The notes beneath the pieces were generated by a model. That model had not been told where the DNA came from. It made no database searches and saw nothing but the letters and a program-made list of their open reading frames with translations. A stretch of 64,000 bases of DNA from assembly GCF_000718305.1 (NCBI RefSeq), contig NZ_JOFQ01000017.1:124001-188000 (forward strand). The letters run 5' to 3'. The stretch comes from Streptomyces niger (GTDB taxonomy: Bacteria; Actinomycetota; Actinomycetes; Streptomycetales; Streptomycetaceae). Positions 36,595-45,927 of this stretch are shown in pieces. How positions within the stretch are numbered: position 1 is the stretch's first letter; the number at the start of each line of letters is the position of its first letter. Both the position numbers and the translations under genes were made by a program.

Positions 36595-38307
36595 ATGGCG
36601 ATGATGCGGCTCCGGCGCGAGGATCCGCGGGTCGTCGGCTCGTTCCGGCTGCACCGGCGGCTGGGCGCCGGCGGCATGGGCGTGGTCTACCTCGGGTCCG
36701 ACAAGCGCGGCCAGCGGGTGGCCCTGAAGGTGATCCGCCCCGACCTGGCCGAGGACCACGAATTCCGCTCCCGCTTCGCGCGCGAGGTGCAGGCCGCGCG
36801 GCGGATCCGGGGCGGCTGCACGGCGCGGCTGGTGGCGGCCGACCTGGACGCGGACCGGCCGTGGTTCGCCACGCAGTACGTTCCCGGGCCCTCCCTCCAC
36901 GACAAGGTCAACGACGAGGGTCCGCTGCCGCCGACGCAGGTCGCGACGATCGGTGCGGCGCTCTCCGAGGGGCTGCTCGCCGTCCACGACGCGGGCGTGG
37001 TCCACCGTGACCTGAAGCCGTCGAACATCCTGCTGTCCCCGAAGGGCCCGCGGATCATCGACTTCGGCATCGCCTGGGCGACCGGCGCGAGCACGCTGAC
37101 GCACGTCGGCACGGCCGTCGGTTCGCCCGGCTTCCTGGCGCCCGAGCAGGTGCGCGGCGCGGCCGTCACGCCCGCCACGGACATCTTCGCGCTCGGGGCG
37201 ACGCTGGCGTACGCCTGTACCGCGGACTCTCCTTTCGGCCATGGCAGTTCCGAGGTCATGCTCTACCGGGTGGTGCACGAGGAGGCGCAGCTGGCCGGGG
37301 TGCCCGACGCGCTGGTGCCGCTGATCGAGTCCTGTCTGGCCAAGGACCCCGCCGAGCGCCCCAGCACCCTGTCGCTGTCGCTGCGGCTGAAGGAGATCGC
37401 CGCGCGCGAGGCGCACGGGCTGTCCGACGGGCCGGTGGACGGGCTGCCCGGCGAGGCGCTGGTACGGACGGACCGGGCCGCGCCGGACCGTGCCTCGGGG
37501 CGCCGGGCGGAGGAGTTCGTACGCCAGCGCGGGGACGAGCGGGGTGTGCCGGGGCAGGGGCCCAGTACGCCGCGTCCGCAGTCCTCCTCGCGGCCTTCCG
37601 TGTCCCGCCCGTCCGGTTCCCGCTCGGCAGGCACGAACGGCAGCTGGCCGCCGGCCCCGGGCCAGAGCGGCGGCCGGCCCGCGACGGGGAGCAGCGGTGC
37701 GCGTCCCGCTTCCCCGTCTCCCGCCCCCTCCTCCAACGGGCGTTCCTCCGGTTCGGCGCCCGCCGGGTCGAACGGCAGGTCGGCGCCTGCGAGCAGCAAC
37801 GGCCGCTCGGCCACCGGCTCGAACGGCCGCTCCGCAGCGGCGAACTCGAACGGCCGGTCGGCCTCCAACGCCCCCGGCCGCTCCGGCCCCGGCTCCAACG
37901 GCAGGTCCGCGGCGCCGCACTCCGAAGGGCGCTCGGGCGGCCGCGCTGCGGGACGGGTGCCGGGCGCGCGTTCGACGGGGCGAAACGGTTCACGCCCGGC
38001 CGCGCGCTCCACGTCGGGCGGCCGCCGTCCGGCGGGCCCGGACCGCCGGCTGCTCCGCCAGCGGCTCATCGTGTTCGTGACGGTGACCCTGCTCGTGGCC
38101 CTCGGCATCGCAGCTGCCCAAGGCTGCCAGGGCCCCACCCGCGGCCTGGGCGTACTCGGCTCGGCCCACGACCGGGGGACGCACGGGACGCACTCGGTGG
38201 GTGCGCGGGTGGCGGATACCCCGGCGACGCATGCGCCTCAGGCGCGGGGAACGGGCGCGGACGACGCGGCGGGGACGCCGGGAACATCGGGCGTCAGCGG
38301 GGGCTGA
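36595..38307 (+). CDS. Membrane-anchored PASTA-less serine/threonine protein kinase
   Basis: 570 residues. Hanks-type kinase in residues 15-270: Gly loop LGAGGMGVVYLG, catalytic Lys in VALKVI, HRDLKPSN, DFG in IIDFGIA, and APE in FLAPEQ. A linker of about 220 residues follows; it is rich in Ser/Pro/Arg and contains six SNGRS units (about 378-445) with degenerate APGRS and SEGRS. A TM helix (LIVFVTVTLLVALGIAA) near residue 492 and a short external tail end the protein. The ATG at 36595 follows AGGTAGGGGACGGAC. Substrates and ligand unknown. Confidence 0.92.
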   Translation: MAMMRLRREDPRVVGSFRLHRRLGAGGMGVVYLGSDKRGQRVALKVIRPDLAEDHEFRSRFAREVQAARRIRGGCTARLVAADLDADRPWFATQYVPGPSLHDKVNDEGPLPPTQVATIGAALSEGLLAVHDAGVVHRDLKPSNILLSPKGPRIIDFGIAWATGASTLTHVGTAVGSPGFLAPEQVRGAAVTPATDIFALGATLAYACTADSPFGHGSSEVMLYRVVHEEAQLAGVPDALVPLIESCLAKDPAERPSTLSLSLRLKEIAAREAHGLSDGPVDGLPGEALVRTDRAAPDRASGRRAEEFVRQRGDERGVPGQGPSTPRPQSSSRPSVSRPSGSRSAGTNGSWPPAPGQSGGRPATGSSGARPASPSPAPSSNGRSSGSAPAGSNGRSAPASSNGRSATGSNGRSAAANSNGRSASNAPGRSGPGSNGRSAAPHSEGRSGGRAAGRVPGARSTGRNGSRPAARSTSGGRRPAGPDRRLLRQRLIVFVTVTLLVALGIAAAQGCQGPTRGLGVLGSAHDRGTHGTHSVGARVADTPATHAPQARGTGADDAAGTPGTSGVSGG

Positions 38308-38361
38308 GGGGCTGAGGGGGCCGTCCGTGGAGGAACGCTTCGGAACGCTGAAACACGCTGA

Positions 38362-38505
38362 AACGCTCCTCGTACGACGCCGCTCAACGCTCCTCGTACG
38401 GGCACACCCTCAGCGCTCCTCGTATGGGCCCCTCAACGCTCCACGTGCGGGCACCCTAAGCGCTCATGGTGCGGGCACCCTCAGCCCTCCTCGTGCGGCG
38501 GGCGG
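38362..38505. repeat. Degenerate 24-nt tandem repeat, about six copies
   Basis: Imperfect copies begin at about 38362, 38386, 38412, 38435, 38459 and 38483, with consensus near aacgctcctcgtacgggcac. It lies in noncoding DNA between the kinase and trmH-type genes, where both converge. No protein or clear hairpin is encoded. Confidence 0.75.
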
Positions 38506-38570
38506 CGGGCCCGTGGAACGCACGCTCCCGTGAACCGCACGCTCCCGTGGGTCGGGCCCACGCCGTGCTT

Positions 38571-39392
38571 TCAGGCCGTGTCCGGGCGTCCCGTGGCCAC
38601 CGCGTAGAAGGCGACCGCCGCGGCCGCGCCGACGTTCAGCGAGTCGACACCGTGGGCCATCGGGATGCGGACCCATTCGTCGGCCGCGACCAGGGCCTGG
38701 CGGGACAGCCCGTCGCCCTCGGCCCCGAGCATGAGCGCGGCCCGCTCCAGACGGTGCGGGGCCGCCTCGTCGATGGCGGTGGCCTTCTCGTCGGGCGTGA
38801 GCGCGAGTAGCTTGAAGCCCGCTTCCCGTACGGTCTCCAGGCTCCGCGGCCACTGCTCCAGCCGCGCGTACGGCACGGAGAACACCGCGCCCATCGACAC
38901 CTTCACCGACCGCCGGTAGAGCGGATCGGCGCAGTCCGGCGAGAGCAGTACGGCGTCCATGCCGAGCGCCGCGGCGCTGCGGAAGATCGCGCCGATGTTG
39001 GTGTGGTCGTTGACCGCTTCCATGACGACGACACGGCGCGCGGAGGCGAGCAGCTCGCTCGCCTCCGGGAGCGGCTTGCGCTGCATGGAGGCGAGCGCGC
39101 CACGGTGCACGTGGTAGCCCGTCACCTGCTCGGCGAGCTCGGGATCGACGGCGTACACCGGGGCCGGCACCTCGTCGATGACGTCGCGCATGACATCGAC
39201 CCATTTGGCGGAGAGCAGCATGGACCGCATCTCGTATCCGGCCTGCTTGGCGCGCCGGATCACCTTCTCGCCCTCGGCGATGAACAGCCCCTCGGCCGGT
39301 TCGCGCCTGCGGCGCAGCTCCACGTCGGTGAGGCCGATGTAGTCGCGCAGCCGGGGGTCGTCGGGGTCGTCGACGGTGATGATGTCTGCCAC
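38571..39392 (-). CDS. SpoU/TrmH-family RNA methyltransferase
   Basis: 273 residues. N-terminal substrate-binding domain (FIAEGEKVIRRAKQAGY) then the SPOUT knot with motif 1 DHTNIGAIFRSAAALGMDAV, motif 2 LMLGAEGDGLS and motif 3 IPMAHGVDSLNVGAAAAV. It transfers methyl from SAM to a ribose 2'-OH in rRNA or tRNA; target nucleotide unknown. The GTG at 39392 (MADIITVDDPDDPRLRDY) is preferred to the upstream ATG at 39428. Confidence 0.92.
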   Translation of the reverse strand: MADIITVDDPDDPRLRDYIGLTDVELRRRREPAEGLFIAEGEKVIRRAKQAGYEMRSMLLSAKWVDVMRDVIDEVPAPVYAVDPELAEQVTGYHVHRGALASMQRKPLPEASELLASARRVVVMEAVNDHTNIGAIFRSAAALGMDAVLLSPDCADPLYRRSVKVSMGAVFSVPYARLEQWPRSLETVREAGFKLLALTPDEKATAIDEAAPHRLERAALMLGAEGDGLSRQALVAADEWVRIPMAHGVDSLNVGAAAAVAFYAVATGRPDTA

Positions 39393-39562
39393 GGGTCGAT
39401 GGTGCCTTGTCGTCGTTGTGGTTCCCATGCCGGGAGCCGGATTTGTTACCTACGGTTACGGCCGGCTGCGCCCTGTGGACAACTGCGGCTCGCGCGCGTA
39501 CCCCCTGTATAACCCCAGCAAAGGGGGACCAGGTGGCGAAGCGTCACTTCACGCCGCGACGC

Positions 39563-40804
39563 TCACGGCCTGAAGGTCTGCGCCGCGTTCACCACGTCGC
39601 CGATGACGATGACGGCGGGCGGGCGGACGTCCTCTTCCTTGACCCGCGCCCCGACCGTCTCCAGCGTGGCGTCGACGCGGCGCTGGGTCGCCATCGTGCC
39701 CTCCTGGACCACGGCGACCGGAGTGTCGGCGCCCCGCCCGTGCCGCACCAGCGCCGCGGCGATGGCGCCGATCTTGTCCACGCCCATGAGGATCACGAGC
39801 GTGCCGCGCAGCTTGGCCAGCGACGACCAGTCGACCAGCGAGCGCGGGTCGTCGGGCGCGACATGGCCGGACACGACCGTGAACTCGTGGGCCACGCCGC
39901 GGTGCGTGACGGGCACGCCGACCGCGCCCGGCACGCTGATGGAGCTGGAGATGCCCGGCACGACCGTGCAGGTGATGCCCTCGGCGGCCAGCGCCTCGGC
40001 CTCCTCCATCCCCCGTCCGAAGACGAACGGGTCGCCGCCCTTGAGGCGCACCACGGCCTTGCCGGCCTTGGCGTGCTCGATGAGCGCGTTGTTGATGGCC
40101 TCCTGCGCCATGAACCGGCCGTACGGGATCTTCGCCGCGTCGATCACCTCGACGTGCGGCGGCAGCTCGTCCAGCAGGTCGCGGGGGCCGAGCCGGTCGG
40201 CGATCACCACGTCCGCCTCGGCGAGCAGCCGGCGGCCGCGCACGGTGATCAGGTCGGGGTCGCCGGGGCCGCCGCCGACCAGGGCGACGCCCGCGGTACG
40301 CCGCCGGTGGTGCGGCGCGGCGATCGTGCCGTCCCGCAGGCCCTCGACGATGGCGTCCCGCACGGCGGCGGCGCGGCGCGGGTCGCGACCGGCGGAGGCG
40401 GTGTTGAGGACGGCGACGGTGACGCCTTCGCTGCGGCCGGTGGCCGGCGTCCAGGCGGTGGCCGCCTCGGCATCGTCGGAGCGTACGGCCCAGACGCGGT
40501 GCTCCTCGGCCTCCTGGGAGGCGGCGGCGTTGGCCGCGTCGTCGTCGGTGGAGATCAGCGCGTACCAGGCGTCCGCGAGGTCGCCCGGCTGGTACGTACG
40601 CCGCTCCCAGGCCAGCTCGCCGGCGTCGGCCATGGCCTCGACGGAGGGCGTGGCGGACGGCGAGATCAGCAGGATGTCGGCGCCGGCGGCGATCAGCGCG
40701 GGCAGCCGGCGCTGGGCGACCTGCCCGCCGCCCAGCACCACGACCCGGCGGCCGGTCAGGCGCAGGCCGACGGGATAGGCGGCGTGCTCGGAGGGAACGG
40801 CCAT
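39563..40804 (-). CDS. cysG: Sirohaem synthase: precorrin-2 dehydrogenase / uroporphyrinogen-III C-methyltransferase
   Basis: 413 residues, a two-domain enzyme. The N-terminal SirC-like NAD-binding domain begins RRVVVLGGGQVAQRRLPAL near residue 20. The C-terminal SUMT domain carries VALVGGGPGDPDLITVRG near 170, RLKGGDPFVFGRG near 250, and VPGISSS near 280. It makes precorrin-2 and sirohydrochlorin, feeding sirohaem and cobalamin. The ATG at 40804 fits the conserved start. Shares strand and pathway with cobT and cobL. Confidence 0.93.
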   Translation of the reverse strand: MAVPSEHAAYPVGLRLTGRRVVVLGGGQVAQRRLPALIAAGADILLISPSATPSVEAMADAGELAWERRTYQPGDLADAWYALISTDDDAANAAASQEAEEHRVWAVRSDDAEAATAWTPATGRSEGVTVAVLNTASAGRDPRRAAAVRDAIVEGLRDGTIAAPHHRRRTAGVALVGGGPGDPDLITVRGRRLLAEADVVIADRLGPRDLLDELPPHVEVIDAAKIPYGRFMAQEAINNALIEHAKAGKAVVRLKGGDPFVFGRGMEEAEALAAEGITCTVVPGISSSISVPGAVGVPVTHRGVAHEFTVVSGHVAPDDPRSLVDWSSLAKLRGTLVILMGVDKIGAIAAALVRHGRGADTPVAVVQEGTMATQRRVDATLETVGARVKEEDVRPPAVIVIGDVVNAAQTFRP

Positions 40805-41239
40805 GGCGGTACGGCTCCTTGTGCGGGTGATGCGGGGCCGCTTCGGCGCTGGAGCGGCGTGAGGGTGGTGGTGCGGCCGGTACGGGCGGCCACGCGTTCC
40901 GGCCCACAGCCTATTTGGCCGCGGGCCGGTGGTCATGCGCGGGCATGGGACGACGGGGTTCGGGCCGGCCGGACCAGGGCACGGCCGCAACGGCCGACGC
41001 GGCGCCTCCCGCTCCACGCGATCCGCGTGCGTCGGGACGGCCCGCGTGCGCGAGACCCGGCCCATGTGCGTGGGGGCACGGCCCGCGTACGCAGGACGGA
41101 CCCGCGTACCCGCGTACGCAGGGCGGGCTCACGTACCCGCGTACGCAGGGCGGGCTCACGTACGCCGGAGCGATGCGGTCCGCGTGCGTGGGGGAGCGGC
41201 CACCTCCGGGCGGCCGCTCCCCCACCGGCTCAGCCCCGC
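40805..41239. other. 435-nt intergenic region between cobT and cysG
   Basis: No gene supported. Holds a 27-bp tandem repeat (from 41086) and degenerate related units (gcgtgcgtcggg, gcgtgcgcgag) on the left side. No cobalamin riboswitch core was recognised. Confidence 0.6.
41086..41158. repeat. 27-bp tandem repeat, about 2.7 copies
   Basis: cgtacgcagg starts at 41086, 41113 and 41140. Between them lies gcgggctcacgtacccg with a few changes in the first copy. It immediately follows the cobT gene on the minus strand. Confidence 0.85.
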
Positions 41240-44200
41240 TCAGCCCTTTTCGGTGACTCCGGCGGAGTCGAACGTGGCGACCTCGTGCATCGCACGCGCC
41301 GCGCTCTGCACGATCGGCAGGGCGAGCAGCGCGCCGGTGCCCTCGCCGAGGCGCAGGTCGAGGTCGACCAGCGGGCGCAGGCCCAGCTTGGTCAGGGCCG
41401 CGACATGGCCGGGCTCGGCGCTGCGGTGGCCCGCGATGCAGGCGGCCAGCGCCTCGGGGGCCACGGCCCGCGCCACCAGCGCAGCCGCGCCGGCGCTCAC
41501 GCCGTCCAGGATCACCGGCGTACGCAGCGACGCGCCGCCGAGGATCAGGCCGACCAGCGCGGCGTGCTCCAGGCCGCCGATGGCCGCGAGGACGCCGATC
41601 GGGTCGCCCGGGTCCGGCTGATGCAGTTCGAGCGCGCGGCGGACGACGTCGACCTTGCGGGCGTGCGTCTCGTCGTTGATGCCCGTGCCACGCCCGGTGA
41701 CCTCGGCGGGGTCGGTGCCGGTGTAGACGGAGATCAGCGCCGCGGACGCGGTGGTGTTCGCGATCCCCATCTCGCCCGTGAGCAGCGCCTTGTTCCCGGC
41801 CGAGACCAGGTCGCGGGCGGTCTCGATGCCCACCTCGATGGCCTTGAGCACGTCCTCGCGGGACATGGCCGGCCCGGCGGTCATGTCGTCCGTACCGGGG
41901 CGTACGTTGCGGGGCAGCAGGCCGGGGGTGGCCGGCAGCTCCGACTTCACGCCGACGTCCACGACGCAGACCTCGGCGCCGACCTGGTTGGCGAAGGCGT
42001 TGCAGACCGCGCCGCCGCCGAGGAAGTTGGCGACCATCTGGCCGGTGACCTCCTGGGGCCACGGGGTGACGCCCTGGGCGTGCACGCCGTGGTCACCCGC
42101 GAAGATCGCCACGGCGGCGGGCTCCGGGATGGGCGGCGGGCACTTTCGCGACAGGCCGCACAGCTGCGCCGAGATGATCTCCAGCATGCCGAGCGCGCCG
42201 GCCGGCTTGGTCATCCGCTTCTGCCGCTCCCAGGCCTCGCCGAGCGCCTTGGCGTCCAGCGGGCGGATGCCCTGCAGGGTCTCCTGGAGCAGGTCGTGCG
42301 GCTCGGCCCCGGGCAGCGCACGGCGCCCGTACGTCTCCTCGTGCACGACCCAGGACAGCGGGCGGCGCTTGGACCACCCGGCCTGCATCAGCTCGGGCTC
42401 CTCCGGGAACTCGTCGACGTACCCGACGCACAGGTACGCGACGATCTCCAGGTGGTCGGGCAGGCCCAGCTCGCGGACCATCTCGCGCTCGTCGAAGAAG
42501 CTGACCCAGCCGACGCCGAGGCCCTCGGCGCGCGCCGCGAGCCAGAGGTTCTCCACGGCGAGCGCGGAGCTGTACGGGGCCATCTGCGGCTGGGTGTACC
42601 GGCCGAGCGTGTGGCGGCCGCCGCGGGTGGGGTCGGCGGTGACGACGATGTTGATCGGGGTGTCGAGGATCGCCTCGATCTTCAGCTCGCGGAACTGCTT
42701 CGCGCGCGCCTTGGGCAGCGACTTGGCGTACGCCTCGCGCTGCTGCATCGCCAGCTCGTGCATCCGCTCGCGCGTCTCGGCGGACCGGATGACGACGAAG
42801 TCCCAGGGCTGGGAGTGGCCGACGCTGGGTGCGGTGTGCGCCGCCTCCAGGACGCGCAGCAGTACGTCGTTGGGGATCGGGTCGCTGCGGAAGCCGTTGC
42901 GGATGTCCCGGCGCTCCCGCATGACGCGGTGTACGGCCGCACGCTCCTCGTCGCCGTAACCGGCGGCGGGGTCGACGGGCCGGGGCGCCTCCGCGCCTTC
43001 GGCTGCGGCTGCGGCTGCGGCTGCGGCTGCGGCTGCGGCTGCGACTGCGTCGGGTGCTTCGGCCTCGGCCGTGGGCTCCTCGACACCGGCCTCGGTGGCG
43101 GTTTCCGCGTCGGGCGCCGCAGCCGGGGCGAGCTCGGGCTCGCCTTCCGGAGCCTCCGCGTCGGCCGCCGGTGCGGCTTCGGCCTCGGCCTCGGCCTCGG
43201 GAGCGTCGTCGGAACCAGTCTCAGGTGCCGGTCCCGGTGCCGTGGACGGCTCCGCCTCGGCGGTGCCGTCGGCCGCATCCGTGGCCGCGGCGGTCTCGAC
43301 AGGCCCGGCGGGTTCGGTGGCCTCGGCGGCCTCGGCCTGCGCAGGCTCGGCGTCCACAGAGGTCGTGTCCGCAGGCTCCGCATCCGCAGTCGTCGTGTCC
43401 GCAGCGGGCGTCTCCTCGGCTGCCTGCTCCCCGGCTGCCGGCTCCTCGACGGCCTCGTTCGCGGCTGCTGCCGCATCCGGCGAGGCCGGCGCCTCGGGCT
43501 GCGCAACTGTCTCGGCCTGCGCCGCCTCAGAAGACTCAGCAGCCTCAGGAGTCTCGGCGGTCTCAGGAGAATCAGCAGTCTCGGTGACCTCGGGAGCCTC
43601 AGCCACCGCAGGCGTCTCCACCGCTGCCGCCGGGTCCGCCTCAGGAGCGACCTCCGGAACGGCATCGGACTCGGCGACCGGGGCGACCTCGGGCCCGGCC
43701 TCGGCCTCAGGCTCGGCGACCGGAGCCGCCTCGGCCACGCCCTCCTCAGCAACGGTCTCGGTCGGTGCGGCGGCCTCGACCGGCGCGGCGGGCTCAGCAG
43801 GCGCGGCGGGCTCAGCCGGGGCAGCGGCGTCGACCGGTACCACCGGCTCCACCGGATCCGCCGCGAAGGCGGCGTCGATCGCTGCCTGGGTGGCCTTCGC
43901 CTTGGCCGAGCGTGCCGAACGGGCCCGGGGCACCTTCGCGCCGGCCGTGTCCTCCGCGCCGTCCTCGCCGAGCTGGACCAGCTCGGCGGCGTCCTGCGGG
44001 GCGGGCTCGGCGGCCTGGGCGTCCGCTGCGGGCTGCGCCTCGGCGGGCGCGGTGACCGGGGCCGGCTCGGCCACGGCCTGTTCTTCGTCGTGCACGTGTT
44101 CCTCTGCTGCGGGCTCGGCGTCGGGCTGCTCCGCGGCTGCCGGTGCGGCTTCGGCCGTACCGTCCGCGGGGCCCTGCTCGCCCTCGGTGTCGTTCTGCGG

Positions 44201-45688
44201 CGCGGCCGTCTCGGCCTCGGGCCGGTCGGAGGCGGCGTGCTCGGCCGCCTCGGCCTCGGGGAGCGGCGCCGCGACCGCGTGCTGCACGTCCGCCTGGGGC
44301 TGCTCGACCGGGGTCTGAGCCTGGTCCTGGGCCTGGGTCTCCGCGGGCGCCCCGGCCGCGACAGGACCGACTGCGGCGTCCTGGCGTGTCTCCGAAACGC
44401 CCTGGGGCGCCCCCGAAATGTCCTGGGTCTCCCCCGGGCCCTCCTGGCCCGCGTCCGGAGCGTCCACCGCGGCCGCCGCGGCGACCGCGGCCTGCTGCGA
44501 CTGCTCGTCGGCGACCTCAGCCACCTCGGCAGCCACCTCAGTCGCCTCAGCAGTCTCGGCCGCCTCGGCAGCCACCTCAGCAGTCTCGGCAGCCGTCTCC
44601 GCGACGGTGCCCGCCGCCGGGTCGCTTCCCGCGCCCGCCGGCTCCGCCCCGACCGGCTCCGCGCCCCACGCCGGCAGCTGCGCCGGAATGGTCACGCCAC
44701 CGGGTGCGGCAGCCTGTCCGGGCTGCTCGACCGGCGCCGGCTGCTCGATCGGCGCGGGCTGCTCGGCCGCCGCCGGCTGGACGGTCTGCTCGCCCTGTTC
44801 GGCCGGCGTGACCGACTCGGCCTCCGGCATCGGCTGCGGAGCGGCCGGAGCCGCCTGCGAGCCCGCCGCCTGCTGGTCGGTGCCCTGCTGGGCGTCCTCC
44901 GCCGGCAGCGCGCCCGGGGTCGGCTCCGGCAGCGGCCCGGGGGTCGCCGCCGGCAGCGGGCCCGGCTCGTCGCGCGGGATGTCGAGGTACTCGGGGCCGA
45001 CGGTCGGCGGGCCCGCGTGCCGCTGAGGCGGCTGCGGGGTGCCGGCGGGGCCGCGGTCGGCGAGCGAACGCACCACGCCGCCGGTGTGCGCCTCGGGGAC
45101 GGGCGGGCCCATGTGCAGCGGCCGGCGGGCCGGCGTGCTCTGCTTCGGCAGCGCGGCCTGGCCCGGCATGGCGCCCGGCTGCGGGGCGCCCGCGTGGGGC
45201 GCGTCCGGCTGCGGCTGCGCGGCCTCGGGCTCCCGTACGCCGCTGACGTCGACGGAGCCGGTGTCCCGGCCGCCGTGCTCGTGCGCACCGGCGGGCGGGT
45301 GGACCTCGGCCGATGGCACATCGGCGCCGGGGTCAGGAGCCGAGGGCCGGGCCGCCGGCTGTTCCTCGGCGTACGCCATCGGCTCGTACGGGGTCGGGTC
45401 GTACGCCGCCACCGGGTCGTACACCGCGCCGCGCCCGGGGGTGTAGTCGACGTACGGGGTCTGCTGCTCGGCGTGCGCCTGCTGCTCGCTGCCCCAGGCG
45501 CCCTGGGCGCCCGGCATCAGCAGGTCGTCGTCCTCGGCCTGCTCGGCGGTGTCGAGGTAGGCGTACGCGTCGTGCGGCTGCTGGCCGGCGTCGGCAGGGG
45601 CGGGAGCGGCCGCAGGCAACGGCCCTCCGGGATGTCCGCCTGCGTTCTCCGGCAGTCCCTCGCCCGGGACCTGGCCGGTGTCGGTCAT
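41240..45688 (-). CDS. cobT: BluB-CobT fusion with ~900-residue low-complexity N-terminal extension
   Basis: 1482 residues. The C-terminus (about 1125-1482) is nicotinate-nucleotide:dimethylbenzimidazole phosphoribosyltransferase (IFAGDHGVHAQGVTPWP, GEMGIANTTASAAL, GRGTGINDETHARK). The middle (about 905-1125) is a BluB-type nitroreductase fold (RRDIRNGFRSDPIPNDVLL, APSVGHSQPWDFVVIRS, GLGVGWVSFFDE) that should make the dimethylbenzimidazole used by CobT. The first 900 residues are Ala/Glu/Pro/Gln/Val-rich with no fold I recognise, ending in a poly-Ala run. The ATG at 45688 has GAGGGG 5 nt upstream. It forms the lower ligand of cobalamin; fusing two consecutive enzymes may channel the base. Confidence 0.9.
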   Translation of the reverse strand: MTDTGQVPGEGLPENAGGHPGGPLPAAAPAPADAGQQPHDAYAYLDTAEQAEDDDLLMPGAQGAWGSEQQAHAEQQTPYVDYTPGRGAVYDPVAAYDPTPYEPMAYAEEQPAARPSAPDPGADVPSAEVHPPAGAHEHGGRDTGSVDVSGVREPEAAQPQPDAPHAGAPQPGAMPGQAALPKQSTPARRPLHMGPPVPEAHTGGVVRSLADRGPAGTPQPPQRHAGPPTVGPEYLDIPRDEPGPLPAATPGPLPEPTPGALPAEDAQQGTDQQAAGSQAAPAAPQPMPEAESVTPAEQGEQTVQPAAAEQPAPIEQPAPVEQPGQAAAPGGVTIPAQLPAWGAEPVGAEPAGAGSDPAAGTVAETAAETAEVAAEAAETAEATEVAAEVAEVADEQSQQAAVAAAAAVDAPDAGQEGPGETQDISGAPQGVSETRQDAAVGPVAAGAPAETQAQDQAQTPVEQPQADVQHAVAAPLPEAEAAEHAASDRPEAETAAPQNDTEGEQGPADGTAEAAPAAAEQPDAEPAAEEHVHDEEQAVAEPAPVTAPAEAQPAADAQAAEPAPQDAAELVQLGEDGAEDTAGAKVPRARSARSAKAKATQAAIDAAFAADPVEPVVPVDAAAPAEPAAPAEPAAPVEAAAPTETVAEEGVAEAAPVAEPEAEAGPEVAPVAESDAVPEVAPEADPAAAVETPAVAEAPEVTETADSPETAETPEAAESSEAAQAETVAQPEAPASPDAAAAANEAVEEPAAGEQAAEETPAADTTTADAEPADTTSVDAEPAQAEAAEATEPAGPVETAAATDAADGTAEAEPSTAPGPAPETGSDDAPEAEAEAEAAPAADAEAPEGEPELAPAAAPDAETATEAGVEEPTAEAEAPDAVAAAAAAAAAAAAAAEGAEAPRPVDPAAGYGDEERAAVHRVMRERRDIRNGFRSDPIPNDVLLRVLEAAHTAPSVGHSQPWDFVVIRSAETRERMHELAMQQREAYAKSLPKARAKQFRELKIEAILDTPINIVVTADPTRGGRHTLGRYTQPQMAPYSSALAVENLWLAARAEGLGVGWVSFFDEREMVRELGLPDHLEIVAYLCVGYVDEFPEEPELMQAGWSKRRPLSWVVHEETYGRRALPGAEPHDLLQETLQGIRPLDAKALGEAWERQKRMTKPAGALGMLEIISAQLCGLSRKCPPPIPEPAAVAIFAGDHGVHAQGVTPWPQEVTGQMVANFLGGGAVCNAFANQVGAEVCVVDVGVKSELPATPGLLPRNVRPGTDDMTAGPAMSREDVLKAIEVGIETARDLVSAGNKALLTGEMGIANTTASAALISVYTGTDPAEVTGRGTGINDETHARKVDVVRRALELHQPDPGDPIGVLAAIGGLEHAALVGLILGGASLRTPVILDGVSAGAAALVARAVAPEALAACIAGHRSAEPGHVAALTKLGLRPLVDLDLRLGEGTGALLALPIVQSAARAMHEVATFDSAGVTEKG
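43001..43048. repeat. GGCTGC hexanucleotide microsatellite in cobT
   Basis: Seven exact ggctgc units plus one variant (gactgc). In the minus-strand frame they encode a poly-alanine tract just before the BluB domain. Length should vary by two Ala per unit. Confidence 0.9.
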
Positions 45689-45927
45689 GCGTACCCCTCG
45701 CCCATCGGTAGTGCTCCTTCCAACCGCTCGTCCGACGCGCTCGACCGCGGCACGCGCCGACCGCCCCCATAGCTAGAACGAGCGAGCGCGCCTCGCGGCA
45801 CGTCCGCCCTCAAGAGCATCTTGTGCGGCCAAAACCTCGGATTTTTCCGGTTTTTGACCTAGGGCTCCGATCGCGGAACGGCGGCGCAACGATCCGCCAG
45901 CCTACCTCCCACGGGTGACCGTTCGGG

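Noticed and set aside
38362..38505. CRISPR array
   Set aside because: The units are directly adjacent and degenerate, with no unique spacers, and no cas genes are present.
43071..44318. A 415-codon Ala/Ser/Gly open frame antisense to cobT
   Set aside because: It is the mirror of the Ala/Glu-rich cobT extension; serine and alanine arise from the complementary codons.
39407..45772. A 2121-codon open frame on the plus strand across cysG and cobT
   Set aside because: It is antisense to two well-supported genes, has a composition set by their GC-rich codons (Arg/Gly/Asp/Val runs) and contains no recognisable domain. Long antisense frames are normal in such DNA.
45689..45927. A cobalamin riboswitch upstream of cobT
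   Set aside because: The B12-box-like core is not visible in either the cobT leader or the 40805-41239 region.
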